DNA of 37,521 nucleotides, taken from Balneolales bacterium. Lineage in GTDB: Bacteria > Bacteroidota > Rhodothermia > Balneolales > Cyclonatronaceae. The notes under the pieces were generated by a model. The model did no database searches, was not told the origin of the DNA, and was given only the letters and a program-made list of their open reading frames with translations. The position numbers were made by a program, and so were the translations under genes. Positions 7,032 to 15,798 of this stretch are shown here, piece by piece (position 1 is the first letter of the stretch; every line of letters starts with the position of its first letter). The stretch is taken from the NCBI GenBank assembly GCA_007125355.1, contig SLDG01000085.1:1-37521 (forward strand). Reading direction: 5' to 3'.

Positions 7032-8804
7032 ATGATTAGATTTCCACAACTTTTTTTAAGCTTCTTCCTGATAATACTTCTTTCCGCTACCGAAGTATTC
7101 TCGGTTCAACCAAATACCGATGCTGTTTTCGCCTCGGGTTTGGAATATTATCAGGACAGAGACTTCAGGCAGGCTGCTGATATTTTTCTAACCCTGCGAA
7201 CCCCTGAGGGATATTTGATGGCGGGAAAAAGCCTTTTTGCGCTGGGTAATTTTAATGAGTCTGTTGAAATATTGCGTAATGTACGCTCCGATGCGCCACC
7301 TTTTATTCAACAGGAAGCAACATATACGCAGGCGTTAGCTTTTCTGAATGCCCGGTCGTATGCCAAAGCCCTCGATTTATTGAACGATTTGCGCGAAAAC
7401 GCGACAGAACCTCAACTCGCTCAGCTCTCTGAAGAAAAAATCACAGCGTATAACCGATTTTTCTTACCCGAGCTGCGACTTACTGTAGCCCGTAATGCTG
7501 AAAGCAATCGAATTCGGGAAGAAGTACTGATGTACGGCGTAAGAAATTCAAGCCGTGAAGATGGGCAACTTTTCGTAAATGAAGCGTTGCAATTGCAAAT
7601 GGCAGAACCTTTTATTGCTGCATTACGAAGAAATATGACCTATTTCATTGATGATGTCCATTTCGAGTCTCAAACGCCTGATAATTTTGTTTACAATATC
7701 GGGGTTTTACTCCCGCAACAGGAGCGTGGTACTGCCCCATTCAGAGTAAGCCGTGAACTTTATTTTGGATTACTGATGGCCGTTAACGAATACAATCAGG
7801 CCAATGAAAGGCACAAATTTTCTGTACTTGTAAGCAATGTCGGGAAAGATGACGAACCAGAAAATGGTGAAGAAGTTGACCGTGAAAAACTGCTCAGAAA
7901 AATGTTCCAAGACCTGATTGAAAATCAACATTCAGATATTATTTACGGGCCTTTATTCAGCGATGATGCCGAAATCGTTGCTCAGCTGGCAAACGAGTTC
8001 AATGTCCCGGTTATAGCGCCTTTAGCTAATGCAGAGCATTTATCAAATTCGGGAAGTTATTTTTTTCAGGCAAACCCAACATTTTCAATAAGAGGCCAAA
8101 AAATGGCCGATACTGCAGTAAAAACGTTGGGACACACAGATTTGGCTATTCTTGTAGACAGGAACTCAACCGGGGCGATTGAGGCACAAGCGTTCAGAGA
8201 AAAAGCCGAAAGTCTTGGCGCAAACATTGTCCATAATTTCAATATTGATTTCAGGCAGCAGCGATTTAATGTTTCACTTCAAACGCAGTATTTCGCTTCT
8301 TCAATGGAAGTTGTCGAGGACACGCTTATTACTCTCAGCAATGTTGATGCTGTTTTTCTGCCTTTTACCGGTAGTGCGGCAAATACCATGATTGATATTG
8401 TACTCACCGATTTAATTGCTTACCGAAGTAATGTTGATATTATTGGTACTGAAGACTGGGGCTTAGCTCCACTTTCAAGCGCTGCCATCAGAAGGTTTAA
8501 TATTTTCTACTCCGGTATTTTCAAGCGAAACAACAGCTCGGATGCAGCCATCGATTTTTCTGAAAGATATCGCAACCTATTTAGTAAAGAACCCGATATC
8601 TTTGGTAAGAATGGATATGATACCGGAAATTTCATAATGCAGTGCCTGCTTGATGCCGGAAATCCAGGACTTGTAGCCCGTGAAATCAGAAATCAGCCCT
8701 TTTTTGAAGGGATTGGCCAGAATATTTATTTTAATGGTGGACAGGTAAATACCGCTGTCGAACCTCGATTAGTCACAACAGATGGGCATTTGCCAATAGA
8801 GTGA
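7032..8804 (+). CDS. Periplasmic TPR-like plus type I ligand-binding protein (LpoA/LppC-like)
   Basis: A 590-residue exported protein with a signal peptide (hydrophobic LFLSFFLIILLSAT) but no lipobox Cys. Residues about 30-210 are helical and TPR-like, with repeated pairs such as LEYYQDRDFRQAADIFLTL and ALAFLNARSYAKALDLLNDL. From about residue 223 (NIGVLLP) a type I periplasmic ligand-binding fold follows, of the kind found in branched-chain amino-acid receptors. Helical repeats followed by this fold is the plan of E. coli LpoA (LppC), the lipoprotein activator of penicillin-binding protein 1A. It is also the plan of some ABC solute-binding proteins. No permease or ATPase genes are adjacent and ddl follows directly (54 bases), which favours a cell-wall role, but that is inference. 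Confidence 0.75.
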   Translation: MIRFPQLFLSFFLIILLSATEVFSVQPNTDAVFASGLEYYQDRDFRQAADIFLTLRTPEGYLMAGKSLFALGNFNESVEILRNVRSDAPPFIQQEATYTQALAFLNARSYAKALDLLNDLRENATEPQLAQLSEEKITAYNRFFLPELRLTVARNAESNRIREEVLMYGVRNSSREDGQLFVNEALQLQMAEPFIAALRRNMTYFIDDVHFESQTPDNFVYNIGVLLPQQERGTAPFRVSRELYFGLLMAVNEYNQANERHKFSVLVSNVGKDDEPENGEEVDREKLLRKMFQDLIENQHSDIIYGPLFSDDAEIVAQLANEFNVPVIAPLANAEHLSNSGSYFFQANPTFSIRGQKMADTAVKTLGHTDLAILVDRNSTGAIEAQAFREKAESLGANIVHNFNIDFRQQRFNVSLQTQYFASSMEVVEDTLITLSNVDAVFLPFTGSAANTMIDIVLTDLIAYRSNVDIIGTEDWGLAPLSSAAIRRFNIFYSGIFKRNNSSDAAIDFSERYRNLFSKEPDIFGKNGYDTGNFIMQCLLDAGNPGLVAREIRNQPFFEGIGQNIYFNGGQVNTAVEPRLVTTDGHLPIE

Positions 8805-8858
8805 TGTATCCAAAAAAAAATTTCTTAAGTAAAGTTTATTAGAAAGCCGCGATTTTAA

Positions 8859-10043
8859 ATGAGTATTCAAAATCTGATTATTGCCTTCGGTGGCGTATCC
8901 CCAGAACATGAAGTTTCCGTCATAACAGCCATTCAGGCAGCTATGGCGTTAGATAAAAATAAATACAACTTAACTCCACTCTATGTTTCTAAAAGCGGAC
9001 GATTTCTTACCGGGGCACATCTACTTGATCTCGAATCTTACAAAAATTTGAGTAAACTTGAGCAGGAATCCACCCCATGTACGTTCTCGTTTAACGCTTA
9101 CGGTGCTCCCGTTTTACTTGAAACAAAACCCACAGGCTTCTTTTCAAAGCCGAAAGAACACGCGATAGATGCCGTTTTGGTTGCATTCCATGGTTCAGAT
9201 GGTGAAAACGGACATTTTCAGGGGCTGTGCGAACAATATAATATCCCATATACCGGAAGCGGAGCTGCAGCATCAGCGGTAGGGATGGATAAGTACATGG
9301 CCAAACAATTTGCCCGCAGCCTGAATATTCCGGTCGCAAATGATGTTTTTATTCTCGAAACCGAGTGGATATCCAATAAAAAAGAAATTTTAAGTAGTAT
9401 TGCGAAACTTGGTAAAACTGTTTTCATCAAACCGGTACACCTCGGTAGCAGTATTGGCGTAACTAAAGCAGAAACTGAAAGAGAAATTGAAGAAGCTGTT
9501 GAAACAGGATTCAGATATGATGACCAATTGATTGCGGAAAAAGCAATATCGCCGCTTATAGAGGTGAATTGTTCGGTTTTGGGTGATTATAATGAAGCAA
9601 AAGCAAGTGTTTGCGAGCAGCCTGTTGGCAAAGAGGAAGCCTTAACGTTTGAAGACAAATACATGGGCGACAGCGGGAAAGGAATGGCTTCTGCATCGAG
9701 AATTATCCCCGCGCCGATAAGCCAGGCACTTACGCAACAAATACAGGCTACTTCGGTTAAACTCTTCAGGCTGCTTAATGCCGGTGGAGTTGCCCGTTTC
9801 GATTTTCTCGTGAATCCCAAAGAAGAAACGTTTTATTTTAATGAAATCAATACCATTCCGGGTTCGTTTTCTTTTTATTTATGGGATAAGTCAGATATGC
9901 CATTTGGCACACTGCTCGAATCGATGATTGGCCTGGCGCATAAAAAACACCGTATAAAAAACGGACGTGTACGTTCTTTCGAGACAAACCTTTTAAGCGA
10001 AAAAGCGGTTAAAGGTATAAAAGGTCTTAAAGGTAAAGGATAA
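8859..10043 (+). CDS. ddl: D-alanine--D-alanine ligase
   Basis: A 394-residue ATP-grasp ligase that joins two D-alanines for the peptidoglycan stem peptide. FGGVSPEHEVS (10-20) carries the conserved Glu, HGSDGENGHFQG (111-122) is the family motif, KPVHLGSSIG (191-200) holds the catalytic Ser, and ARFDFLV...FNEINTIPG (312-335) holds the metal-binding acids and Asn. Tyr268 in FEDKY matches the active-site Tyr typical of D-Ala-D-Ala rather than D-Ala-D-Lac enzymes, so I do not call it a Van-type ligase. The end is unusual: a short basic Lys-Gly tail (VKGIKGLKGKG) beyond the normal C-terminus. The solute-binding lipoprotein starts 25 bases downstream, so co-transcription is likely. Confidence 0.96.
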   Translation: MSIQNLIIAFGGVSPEHEVSVITAIQAAMALDKNKYNLTPLYVSKSGRFLTGAHLLDLESYKNLSKLEQESTPCTFSFNAYGAPVLLETKPTGFFSKPKEHAIDAVLVAFHGSDGENGHFQGLCEQYNIPYTGSGAAASAVGMDKYMAKQFARSLNIPVANDVFILETEWISNKKEILSSIAKLGKTVFIKPVHLGSSIGVTKAETEREIEEAVETGFRYDDQLIAEKAISPLIEVNCSVLGDYNEAKASVCEQPVGKEEALTFEDKYMGDSGKGMASASRIIPAPISQALTQQIQATSVKLFRLLNAGGVARFDFLVNPKEETFYFNEINTIPGSFSFYLWDKSDMPFGTLLESMIGLAHKKHRIKNGRVRSFETNLLSEKAVKGIKGLKGKG

Positions 10044-10068
10044 TTCCCCAATTCAATTCGGAGTTCAA

Positions 10069-11526
10069 ATGAATTTTGTTCGATCAAGTTTTTATTTCCT
10101 GCTTATTCTAAGCTTTGCGATGATTTCGTGTCGGTCAACTGAAACAACCACTGTCGTGTCTGACCCGATTACATTTCGGCCTGCTCCAACCGATGAAACT
10201 GACAAGCCTACAAGAGATGAACCACTTTCCGTTTCTCTGGGAGAATTACAACCTATTCAAAGCCTTGACCCTCTTTATGCTTTGAACAACGCTTCTAAAA
10301 GAGCCGTTTTTCTGATTTACGAGGGGCTTACCCGATTAGATGAGAATGGGGTACCACAACCGGCCATTGCTGAAAGCTGGAGTATCAGTGAGGATTCTCT
10401 GACCTATACATTCACATTGCGAGAAAATGCTATTTTCCATGATTCGCCGGTGTTTAGTGCCGGTTTTGGACGCCCTGTTGAAGCCAGGGATGTAATTAAC
10501 GTGTTCAACCGGATGGCAAATGCAAGTGTTCCTACCGGCGCAGCAGAATTATTCCGCCACTCTATTGTCGGATTTGATGCTTTCTTCCAGCAAAACCATT
10601 CTATTTTCTTTGTTGATCAGCGTCCTCTATCCGCTATCAGTGGCATTACTGAGGTAGATGAGAAGATAGTTGAATTCAAGCTCAACAAACCTGATAAACA
10701 TTTTCTTGCAGCACTTGCTCATCCATACGCTTCTATTTATCCGAGGGAATCTCTTCGTTCAGGTACAAGAAGCCTTCACGGGCATCCTGTTGGTACCGGT
10801 TTATTCAGAATGAGCTCTATGAGCGGCGACAGCCTGCTTACGCTGGAGAGGCATTTCAGACACTACATGCCTGAACTCGCTGATGAGCGTGTCACAAGCC
10901 TGAATATCAATGTGCATAAATCGGAAAGCATATTATTCAGAAAATTGGCAACAGAACAAATACATGCCCTGCCGGAACTCGGTCCTCAAACAACCGATAC
11001 CATGCTTAAAACCGCAGATACATTGATGCCAAACTACGAAGAAACCTATCGTCTATTTAACAGAGGGAGTCAGCATTTTTATCTGCATTTTTTCCCAAAC
11101 TCCACGCATCCGCTTGATGAATCACGCTTTCAGGAATTCAAAAACATTTTGAGTGAGACAGCATTTGAAGGAATCTATGATATGAAAAGCCCTGAACCTT
11201 CAATACAATTCGGAGATAGCACAGACAATAAGAAATTAATTATTGGTTATAATCCACATCCGTTCGTCTTTCACGCCTCAAGAGTGGCCGTATCTGATTT
11301 AATGGATACCTTTGACATAAAAATGTACCTTGCCAACCGCCCGAATATTGATTTAACATTTTTCTGGTCTGAAGATTCAAGTATTGCAGGCGCAGAAAGA
11401 ATTAAATCATTCAAACATTACAACTACGCGCTTACGCATTACAGAACAGGTGAAGTGTTATTCAACGAATACCCCTGGTGGATGTCTTTCAAAGAATACA
11501 GCAAAAACGATTCTTTCGAATTGTAA
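10069..11526 (+). CDS. Family 5 (peptide-type) solute-binding lipoprotein
   Basis: A 485-residue lipoprotein with signal peptide and SC lipobox (Cys21 in AMISCRST). The body reads as an OppA/DppA-type extracellular solute-binding protein: LDPLYALNNASKRAVFLIYEGL (about 65-85), AESWSISEDSLTYTFTLRENAIFHD and PVEARDVINVFNRM are the standard N-terminal landmarks. Such proteins deliver peptides, nickel or murein peptides to an ABC importer, but no permease or ATPase gene is present here, so the partner and ligand are unknown. Its place behind ddl would suit murein-peptide recovery, though that is a guess. It ends 12 bases from the convergent nucleotidyltransferase gene. Confidence 0.88.
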   Translation: MNFVRSSFYFLLILSFAMISCRSTETTTVVSDPITFRPAPTDETDKPTRDEPLSVSLGELQPIQSLDPLYALNNASKRAVFLIYEGLTRLDENGVPQPAIAESWSISEDSLTYTFTLRENAIFHDSPVFSAGFGRPVEARDVINVFNRMANASVPTGAAELFRHSIVGFDAFFQQNHSIFFVDQRPLSAISGITEVDEKIVEFKLNKPDKHFLAALAHPYASIYPRESLRSGTRSLHGHPVGTGLFRMSSMSGDSLLTLERHFRHYMPELADERVTSLNINVHKSESILFRKLATEQIHALPELGPQTTDTMLKTADTLMPNYEETYRLFNRGSQHFYLHFFPNSTHPLDESRFQEFKNILSETAFEGIYDMKSPEPSIQFGDSTDNKKLIIGYNPHPFVFHASRVAVSDLMDTFDIKMYLANRPNIDLTFFWSEDSSIAGAERIKSFKHYNYALTHYRTGEVLFNEYPWWMSFKEYSKNDSFEL

Positions 11527-11538
11527 GCCGGGTTTTGG

Positions 11539-12537
11539 CTAACACTTGAGCTGAGAATGATCACCGGTGTGGATTTGTCCACTCACGCCTTCTACGCGAT
11601 TAAATGCTCCGATTGTACTATTCTGCAAATTGCAGTCATTTAAAGTGGAGTTACTGTTTACGATAGTATTGGTTAATCTGCAATCAGAAATTTTAGCACC
11701 GTCTTCTATGCTTACAAAAGGCCCGATTTCCGAATCTGAGATTTCTACATCTTTACCGATATAAACCGGATGATTAATTTTCACATCAGAAAATTCTTGG
11801 AGCTTCGGAAGTTCTTTATCACTTTCAAGTATGGCATTTGTGGTATCTATCCACGATTGTAGGGTTCCACAATCCAGCCATGTATCTACTGTGGCAGGTT
11901 TGAAGACATTTTTTTTCTCAAGCAGCGCGTCTATGGCATCGGTAAGTTCGTATTCGCCACGAGGACTCTTAAGATCATTTTCAACAATATTTACCAATTC
12001 TTTTTTGAGGTCTTCGCCTATTTTGAAATAATAAACACCGATTATGGCAAGGTCAGAAACCGGTTCAGACGGCTTTTCTACAAAAGATATAATTTGGCCG
12101 GCTTCCATCACGGCAACGCCGAAACTTGATGGATTATCCACTTGCTTGAGCCAAATCACGCTGTCGGCATCCTCAATTTCAACTTTGTCTTTCACATCGA
12201 AAAGCGTATCTGCAAATGCCACGATAATTTCCCCCTGCATAGATTCTCTTGCGCAATACACTGCATGCGCCGTACCCATAGCAACATCCTGATGATAAAT
12301 ACTGCACTTTGCACCGAAATGCTCTGTCATCTCTTTTAATTTATTTTCAACTTCAGAACCGAAATCCCCCAAAACAAAAGCAATTTCTTCAATATCTTTA
12401 TCAAGTGTTCTCATAAACGTCTCTATGATGCGTTGTATCATCATTTTTCCCGCTATTGGGAGTAACGGTTTCGGAGTGGTATGTGTATGAGGCCTGAGTC
12501 TTGTGCCTCTGCCCGCCATAGGTATAATTAACTTCAT
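11539..12537 (-). CDS. Sugar-phosphate nucleotidyltransferase (RmlA/GlmU-like)
   Basis: A 332-residue nucleotidyltransferase that would activate a sugar phosphate with an NTP to make a nucleotide sugar. The N-terminus MKLIIPMAGRGTRLRPHT is the nucleotide-binding signature, followed by KPLLPIAGKMMIQRI. The C-terminal third is a left-handed beta-helix of hexapeptide-like repeats (VYIGKDVEISDSEIGPFVSI), as in GlmU and glucose-1-phosphate thymidylyltransferase relatives. Which sugar and base it uses is not visible. I chose the ATG at 12537 because the family motif starts there; an in-frame ATG at 12567 would add ten residues (MHNKSSDIKK) not expected in the family. It is divergent from the MurF-type gene. 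Confidence 0.87.
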   Translation of the reverse strand: MKLIIPMAGRGTRLRPHTHTTPKPLLPIAGKMMIQRIIETFMRTLDKDIEEIAFVLGDFGSEVENKLKEMTEHFGAKCSIYHQDVAMGTAHAVYCARESMQGEIIVAFADTLFDVKDKVEIEDADSVIWLKQVDNPSSFGVAVMEAGQIISFVEKPSEPVSDLAIIGVYYFKIGEDLKKELVNIVENDLKSPRGEYELTDAIDALLEKKNVFKPATVDTWLDCGTLQSWIDTTNAILESDKELPKLQEFSDVKINHPVYIGKDVEISDSEIGPFVSIEDGAKISDCRLTNTIVNSNSTLNDCNLQNSTIGAFNRVEGVSGQIHTGDHSQLKC

Positions 12538-12622
12538 TTTTTTGATATCAGATGATTTGTTATGCATTTTTTTATCGGGAAAAAAGATAACAGATGTTGG
12601 TATCTTATTCGAGTTTTAATCG

Positions 12623-12630
12623 CAAAAATA
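12623..12630 (-). promoter_or_regulatory. Candidate -7 element for the nucleotidyltransferase gene
   Basis: On the minus strand this reads TATTTTTG, fitting TAnnTTTG, in the divergent gap upstream of the nucleotidyltransferase. No convincing -33 partner is seen. Confidence 0.25.
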
Positions 12631-12652
12631 TAAAAATTACTGTCTCACTGCT

Positions 12653-14281
12653 TTGACCTATTTTCTGCTTATTGAAATCGCCATTATTTTATTGATTATC
12701 GTCATTTCCAGACACTCGTACTTCCGTGCCCGGTTATTTTTACAGATGTTTCAACAGAAAGGGTATAAATTAAATGAGTACAGAGCCTGGTTCAGGTCGC
12801 GCTTCTCCGACAACATAATTGCACCACCACACCTTTTCATTATTCCGCTTTTTTTAATGGAAATAAGCAGAAATGTTATTACAGATACGTCTGCGGCAAT
12901 AGCAATTTGCATATTTGGCCTTTTTAGTTTTTCGTGGACGTCCTACATGAGGCCAAAAAACGAGAAAAAGCCGCTGGTAATCACACCCAGAGTTAAGCGG
13001 TTAATTGTGGTACTTGGACTTTTGTATGCCGGACTGCTTTGGTTTGCGCTAAGTGCCGGTTATTCTTCGGTAAAATTTATTCCGGAGGTAACCATAATCG
13101 CATTGCTGCTTGTAGTTTACGATATGCTTATGCCTATTTTGGTTATACTTGCAGGATGGATTACCAAACCCATTGAAAATATAATTCAGGAAGGTTTCAA
13201 GAATAAAGCCCGAAAAAAACTTGCGGCAAGGAAAGACCTGAAAGTAATTGCCATTACCGGCAGTTACGGCAAGACATCCACAAAATTTGTTCTTAAAACA
13301 CTTCTTTCCGAGCGTTTCAATGTATGCTATACTCCGGGCAGTTTCAATACGCCTATGGGGATTTGCAAGGTAATAAACAACGACTTGCAGCCAAATCATC
13401 AAATATTGATACTCGAAATGGGCGCCCGCTACAAGGGTAATATCACCGAGCTCTGCAATATTGCGCGTCCGCATGTTTCTGTTATTACAAATGTTGGCAA
13501 AGCCCACCTCGAAACATTTGGCTCTGTAGAAGCAATTGCAGAAACCAAAGGCGAATTACTGCTTGGCCTTCATGCAAACGGTACCGCAGTTTTAAATTCT
13601 GATGATTCACGTGTTACATCAATGCCCCGAAGAACCGATACCAAAGTTATACCGGCAGGGTTAAAAACAGGCAAATTCAAAGCTGCGGATATTTCTTATG
13701 ACAAAAACGGCTGCTCTTTTTCTGTGATACAGGAAGGGAATTCACCTGTAAATGTTTCAACTCCTTTACTTGGCGAACATAACGTGCAGAATATTCTTTT
13801 GGGATTTGCAGTCGGCAGCCATTTTGGCCTCAGGCTTGAAACTATGGCACTTGCGGCTTCGAAACTGGAACCGGTAGAGCACCGGCTTGAACTGAAAAAA
13901 GGCCCGAATTATACGATTATTGATGACGCGTTTAATTCAAATCCAATTGGGGCCAGAAATGCAGTTGACGTTCTTTGCCAATTTAATGATGGAAGACGCA
14001 TTATCGTAACGCCAGGTATGATTGAACTGGGGGAGGAAGAATATGAAGAAAATAAAGCATGGGGTGCATACATTGGTGAACGGGATATAGATTTTATGCT
14101 GTTAGTAGGTGAGAAACAGACTAAACCCATTTATGAAGGTTTGATTTCAGCGGGATATCCGGAAAGTAATATTTTGGTTTTTGCCACTTTCTTTGATGCC
14201 CGTAAATGGCTGGAAGAGAACAGAAAAGACGGCGACGTAATTTTATATGAAAATGACTTGCCGGATAGTTATAATGAGTGA
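12653..14281 (+). CDS. Membrane-anchored MurF-type Mur ligase
   Basis: A 542-residue Mur ligase. The P-loop AITGSYGKTSTKF (around 200-212), the EMGARYKGNI motif with the acidic Mg-binding Glu, NVGKAHLETFG and the later DDAFNSNP and TPGMIELG blocks are MurF-like, so the likely reaction is ATP-dependent addition of D-Ala-D-Ala to UDP-MurNAc-tripeptide. Instead of the usual soluble MurF N-terminal domain, about 195 residues precede the P-loop and include some four to five hydrophobic segments (about 3-19, 58-97, 113-135, 143-170). The enzyme should therefore be membrane-bound with its catalytic part in the cytoplasm. The best start is TTG at 12653; the first ATG would delete the first membrane segment. 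Other Mur-like ligases (MurT, cyanophycin-type) cannot be wholly excluded. Confidence 0.85.
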   Translation: MTYFLLIEIAIILLIIVISRHSYFRARLFLQMFQQKGYKLNEYRAWFRSRFSDNIIAPPHLFIIPLFLMEISRNVITDTSAAIAICIFGLFSFSWTSYMRPKNEKKPLVITPRVKRLIVVLGLLYAGLLWFALSAGYSSVKFIPEVTIIALLLVVYDMLMPILVILAGWITKPIENIIQEGFKNKARKKLAARKDLKVIAITGSYGKTSTKFVLKTLLSERFNVCYTPGSFNTPMGICKVINNDLQPNHQILILEMGARYKGNITELCNIARPHVSVITNVGKAHLETFGSVEAIAETKGELLLGLHANGTAVLNSDDSRVTSMPRRTDTKVIPAGLKTGKFKAADISYDKNGCSFSVIQEGNSPVNVSTPLLGEHNVQNILLGFAVGSHFGLRLETMALAASKLEPVEHRLELKKGPNYTIIDDAFNSNPIGARNAVDVLCQFNDGRRIIVTPGMIELGEEEYEENKAWGAYIGERDIDFMLLVGEKQTKPIYEGLISAGYPESNILVFATFFDARKWLEENRKDGDVILYENDLPDSYNE

Positions 14282-14340
14282 TAAACTTTCATTTCATTAA
14301 ATTTAAACACTTCAATAGCTAAAGCGGCGTTTAACTAAAT

Positions 14341-15771
14341 ATGAAGGCCTCAACTTATATTACGACATTGCTCATCGGCATTCTGCTTGCGGCGCTGCTA
14401 TCATCCTGCAGAAGCACTTCCGAGAGTTTAAGAGATCCGGCAACTGCTCACATCTATAGAACCGGATATCCCGAGGTACAGGCAAGGGTTGCAGGACACT
14501 TTGACAAAAATAAGAATACCTACATTAAACTCTACTCAGAGTTTTCATTAAATAGCTTAATTTTTGTAACCAGAGATGGAGAATCTGAAGCCAGGTTAAA
14601 AATAAATATCTACATAAGGGATGTGAATGACAGCAATAATCTTGTTAAACGGATAACCGAAGACATATCAACAAGAGATGCGCAAAATATTGAAGCCAAT
14701 GCTCTGCTTTTTGATCGTGAAATGGCCATAGGTGCGGGTGATTACGAGATCAGTTTAATGGTGCAGGATTTAAGCTCTGACAAAACTACCCCCGCAACGC
14801 TGCTTGTGTCAGTTCCTGATCCAAAAGCTGACACACCATCCCTTACAGATATTTCCGTTTCTAACCGAATTGACGGATCAAATTATTTCATCCCCTCAAA
14901 TTTTATAGCTTCAAACGCAGACAGCCTGTCTTTCAATTTTCTGGTCAGTTCAAATTCAGACTCGTTCGATGAGCTTATTGTAACAAAAAGATTTATACGC
15001 ATTAACTCAGATACTGATTTCCCAAGGCCGATTAGTCATTTGAATATACCATCAGGTTCTATTGCTTACAGAGGCATAGATTACAATGACCAAAAGGAGC
15101 TCTACAAAATTGATAACAGCATTGAAGCCCGGAGTGGAATTCATACACTGGAACTCATCCACGAAACTCCGGCTCGTGGAGTCTACAGAATTGAAGCAGT
15201 TATTCATGGAAAACAGAACGATGAAAAAAAGGTAATTGAAAGAAAATTCCGGGATATCATTGTTTTGAGTCCCAATTTTCCGAATATCAGGACTACCAGA
15301 GACATGATTGACCCTTTGTATTACCTCATGGACAGAAGAGAATTTCAGCGGATTAGGGCAATAGAAAATCCTGATTCACTAAGAGCCGCCTTTGAAGCTT
15401 TCTGGTTGTCAAATATTCGCAATCCATCAAGAGCAGCAGAGGTTATAGAGCTGTACTATACAAGAGTAGAAGAAGCTAATCGTGCATTTACTACATTCAG
15501 AGAAGGCTGGATGACGGATATGGGGATGGTTTATATTCTTGTTGGGCCACCGGTTCATATAGAAAATACCATAGACAGTATGATCTGGTATTACGATTAC
15601 AACCGAATGGATGTACGTACTGTATTTAGATTTGAGCGAGCCCGCTACCACGGTGCCTCTTTCCCATTCCACCATTACATTTTAGTAAGACAACGATTCT
15701 ACCATGAAATCGAATTAAATCGAATTCAGGATTGGAGAACCGGACGTATTCTTAGTCGCAGAAGCTTATAA
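14341..15771 (+). CDS. GWxTD domain lipoprotein
   Basis: A 476-residue lipoprotein with a signal peptide and SSC lipobox (Cys23). The C-terminal domain carries the namesake GWMTD at 389-393 inside REGWMTDMGMVYILVGPP, the hallmark of the GWxTD domain family (function unknown, found mostly in Bacteroidota, Acidobacteria and relatives). The middle (about 60-330) looks like beta-sandwich material, with phrases such as YIRDVNDSNN and ELIHETPARGVYRIEAVI. It follows the MurF-type gene by 59 bases on the same strand and converges on the beta-barrel gene with a 27-base gap. No enzymatic residues are obvious. Confidence 0.9.
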   Translation: MKASTYITTLLIGILLAALLSSCRSTSESLRDPATAHIYRTGYPEVQARVAGHFDKNKNTYIKLYSEFSLNSLIFVTRDGESEARLKINIYIRDVNDSNNLVKRITEDISTRDAQNIEANALLFDREMAIGAGDYEISLMVQDLSSDKTTPATLLVSVPDPKADTPSLTDISVSNRIDGSNYFIPSNFIASNADSLSFNFLVSSNSDSFDELIVTKRFIRINSDTDFPRPISHLNIPSGSIAYRGIDYNDQKELYKIDNSIEARSGIHTLELIHETPARGVYRIEAVIHGKQNDEKKVIERKFRDIIVLSPNFPNIRTTRDMIDPLYYLMDRREFQRIRAIENPDSLRAAFEAFWLSNIRNPSRAAEVIELYYTRVEEANRAFTTFREGWMTDMGMVYILVGPPVHIENTIDSMIWYYDYNRMDVRTVFRFERARYHGASFPFHHYILVRQRFYHEIELNRIQDWRTGRILSRRSL

Positions 15772-15798
15772 TTTTGATCCGGATTCTCTTGAAGTCGT

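Noticed and set aside
8859-10043. Vancomycin-resistance type (D-Ala-D-Lac) ligase
   Set aside because: The FEDKY active-site Tyr is kept and no vanH/vanX-like genes are adjacent, so an ordinary Ddl is the better call.
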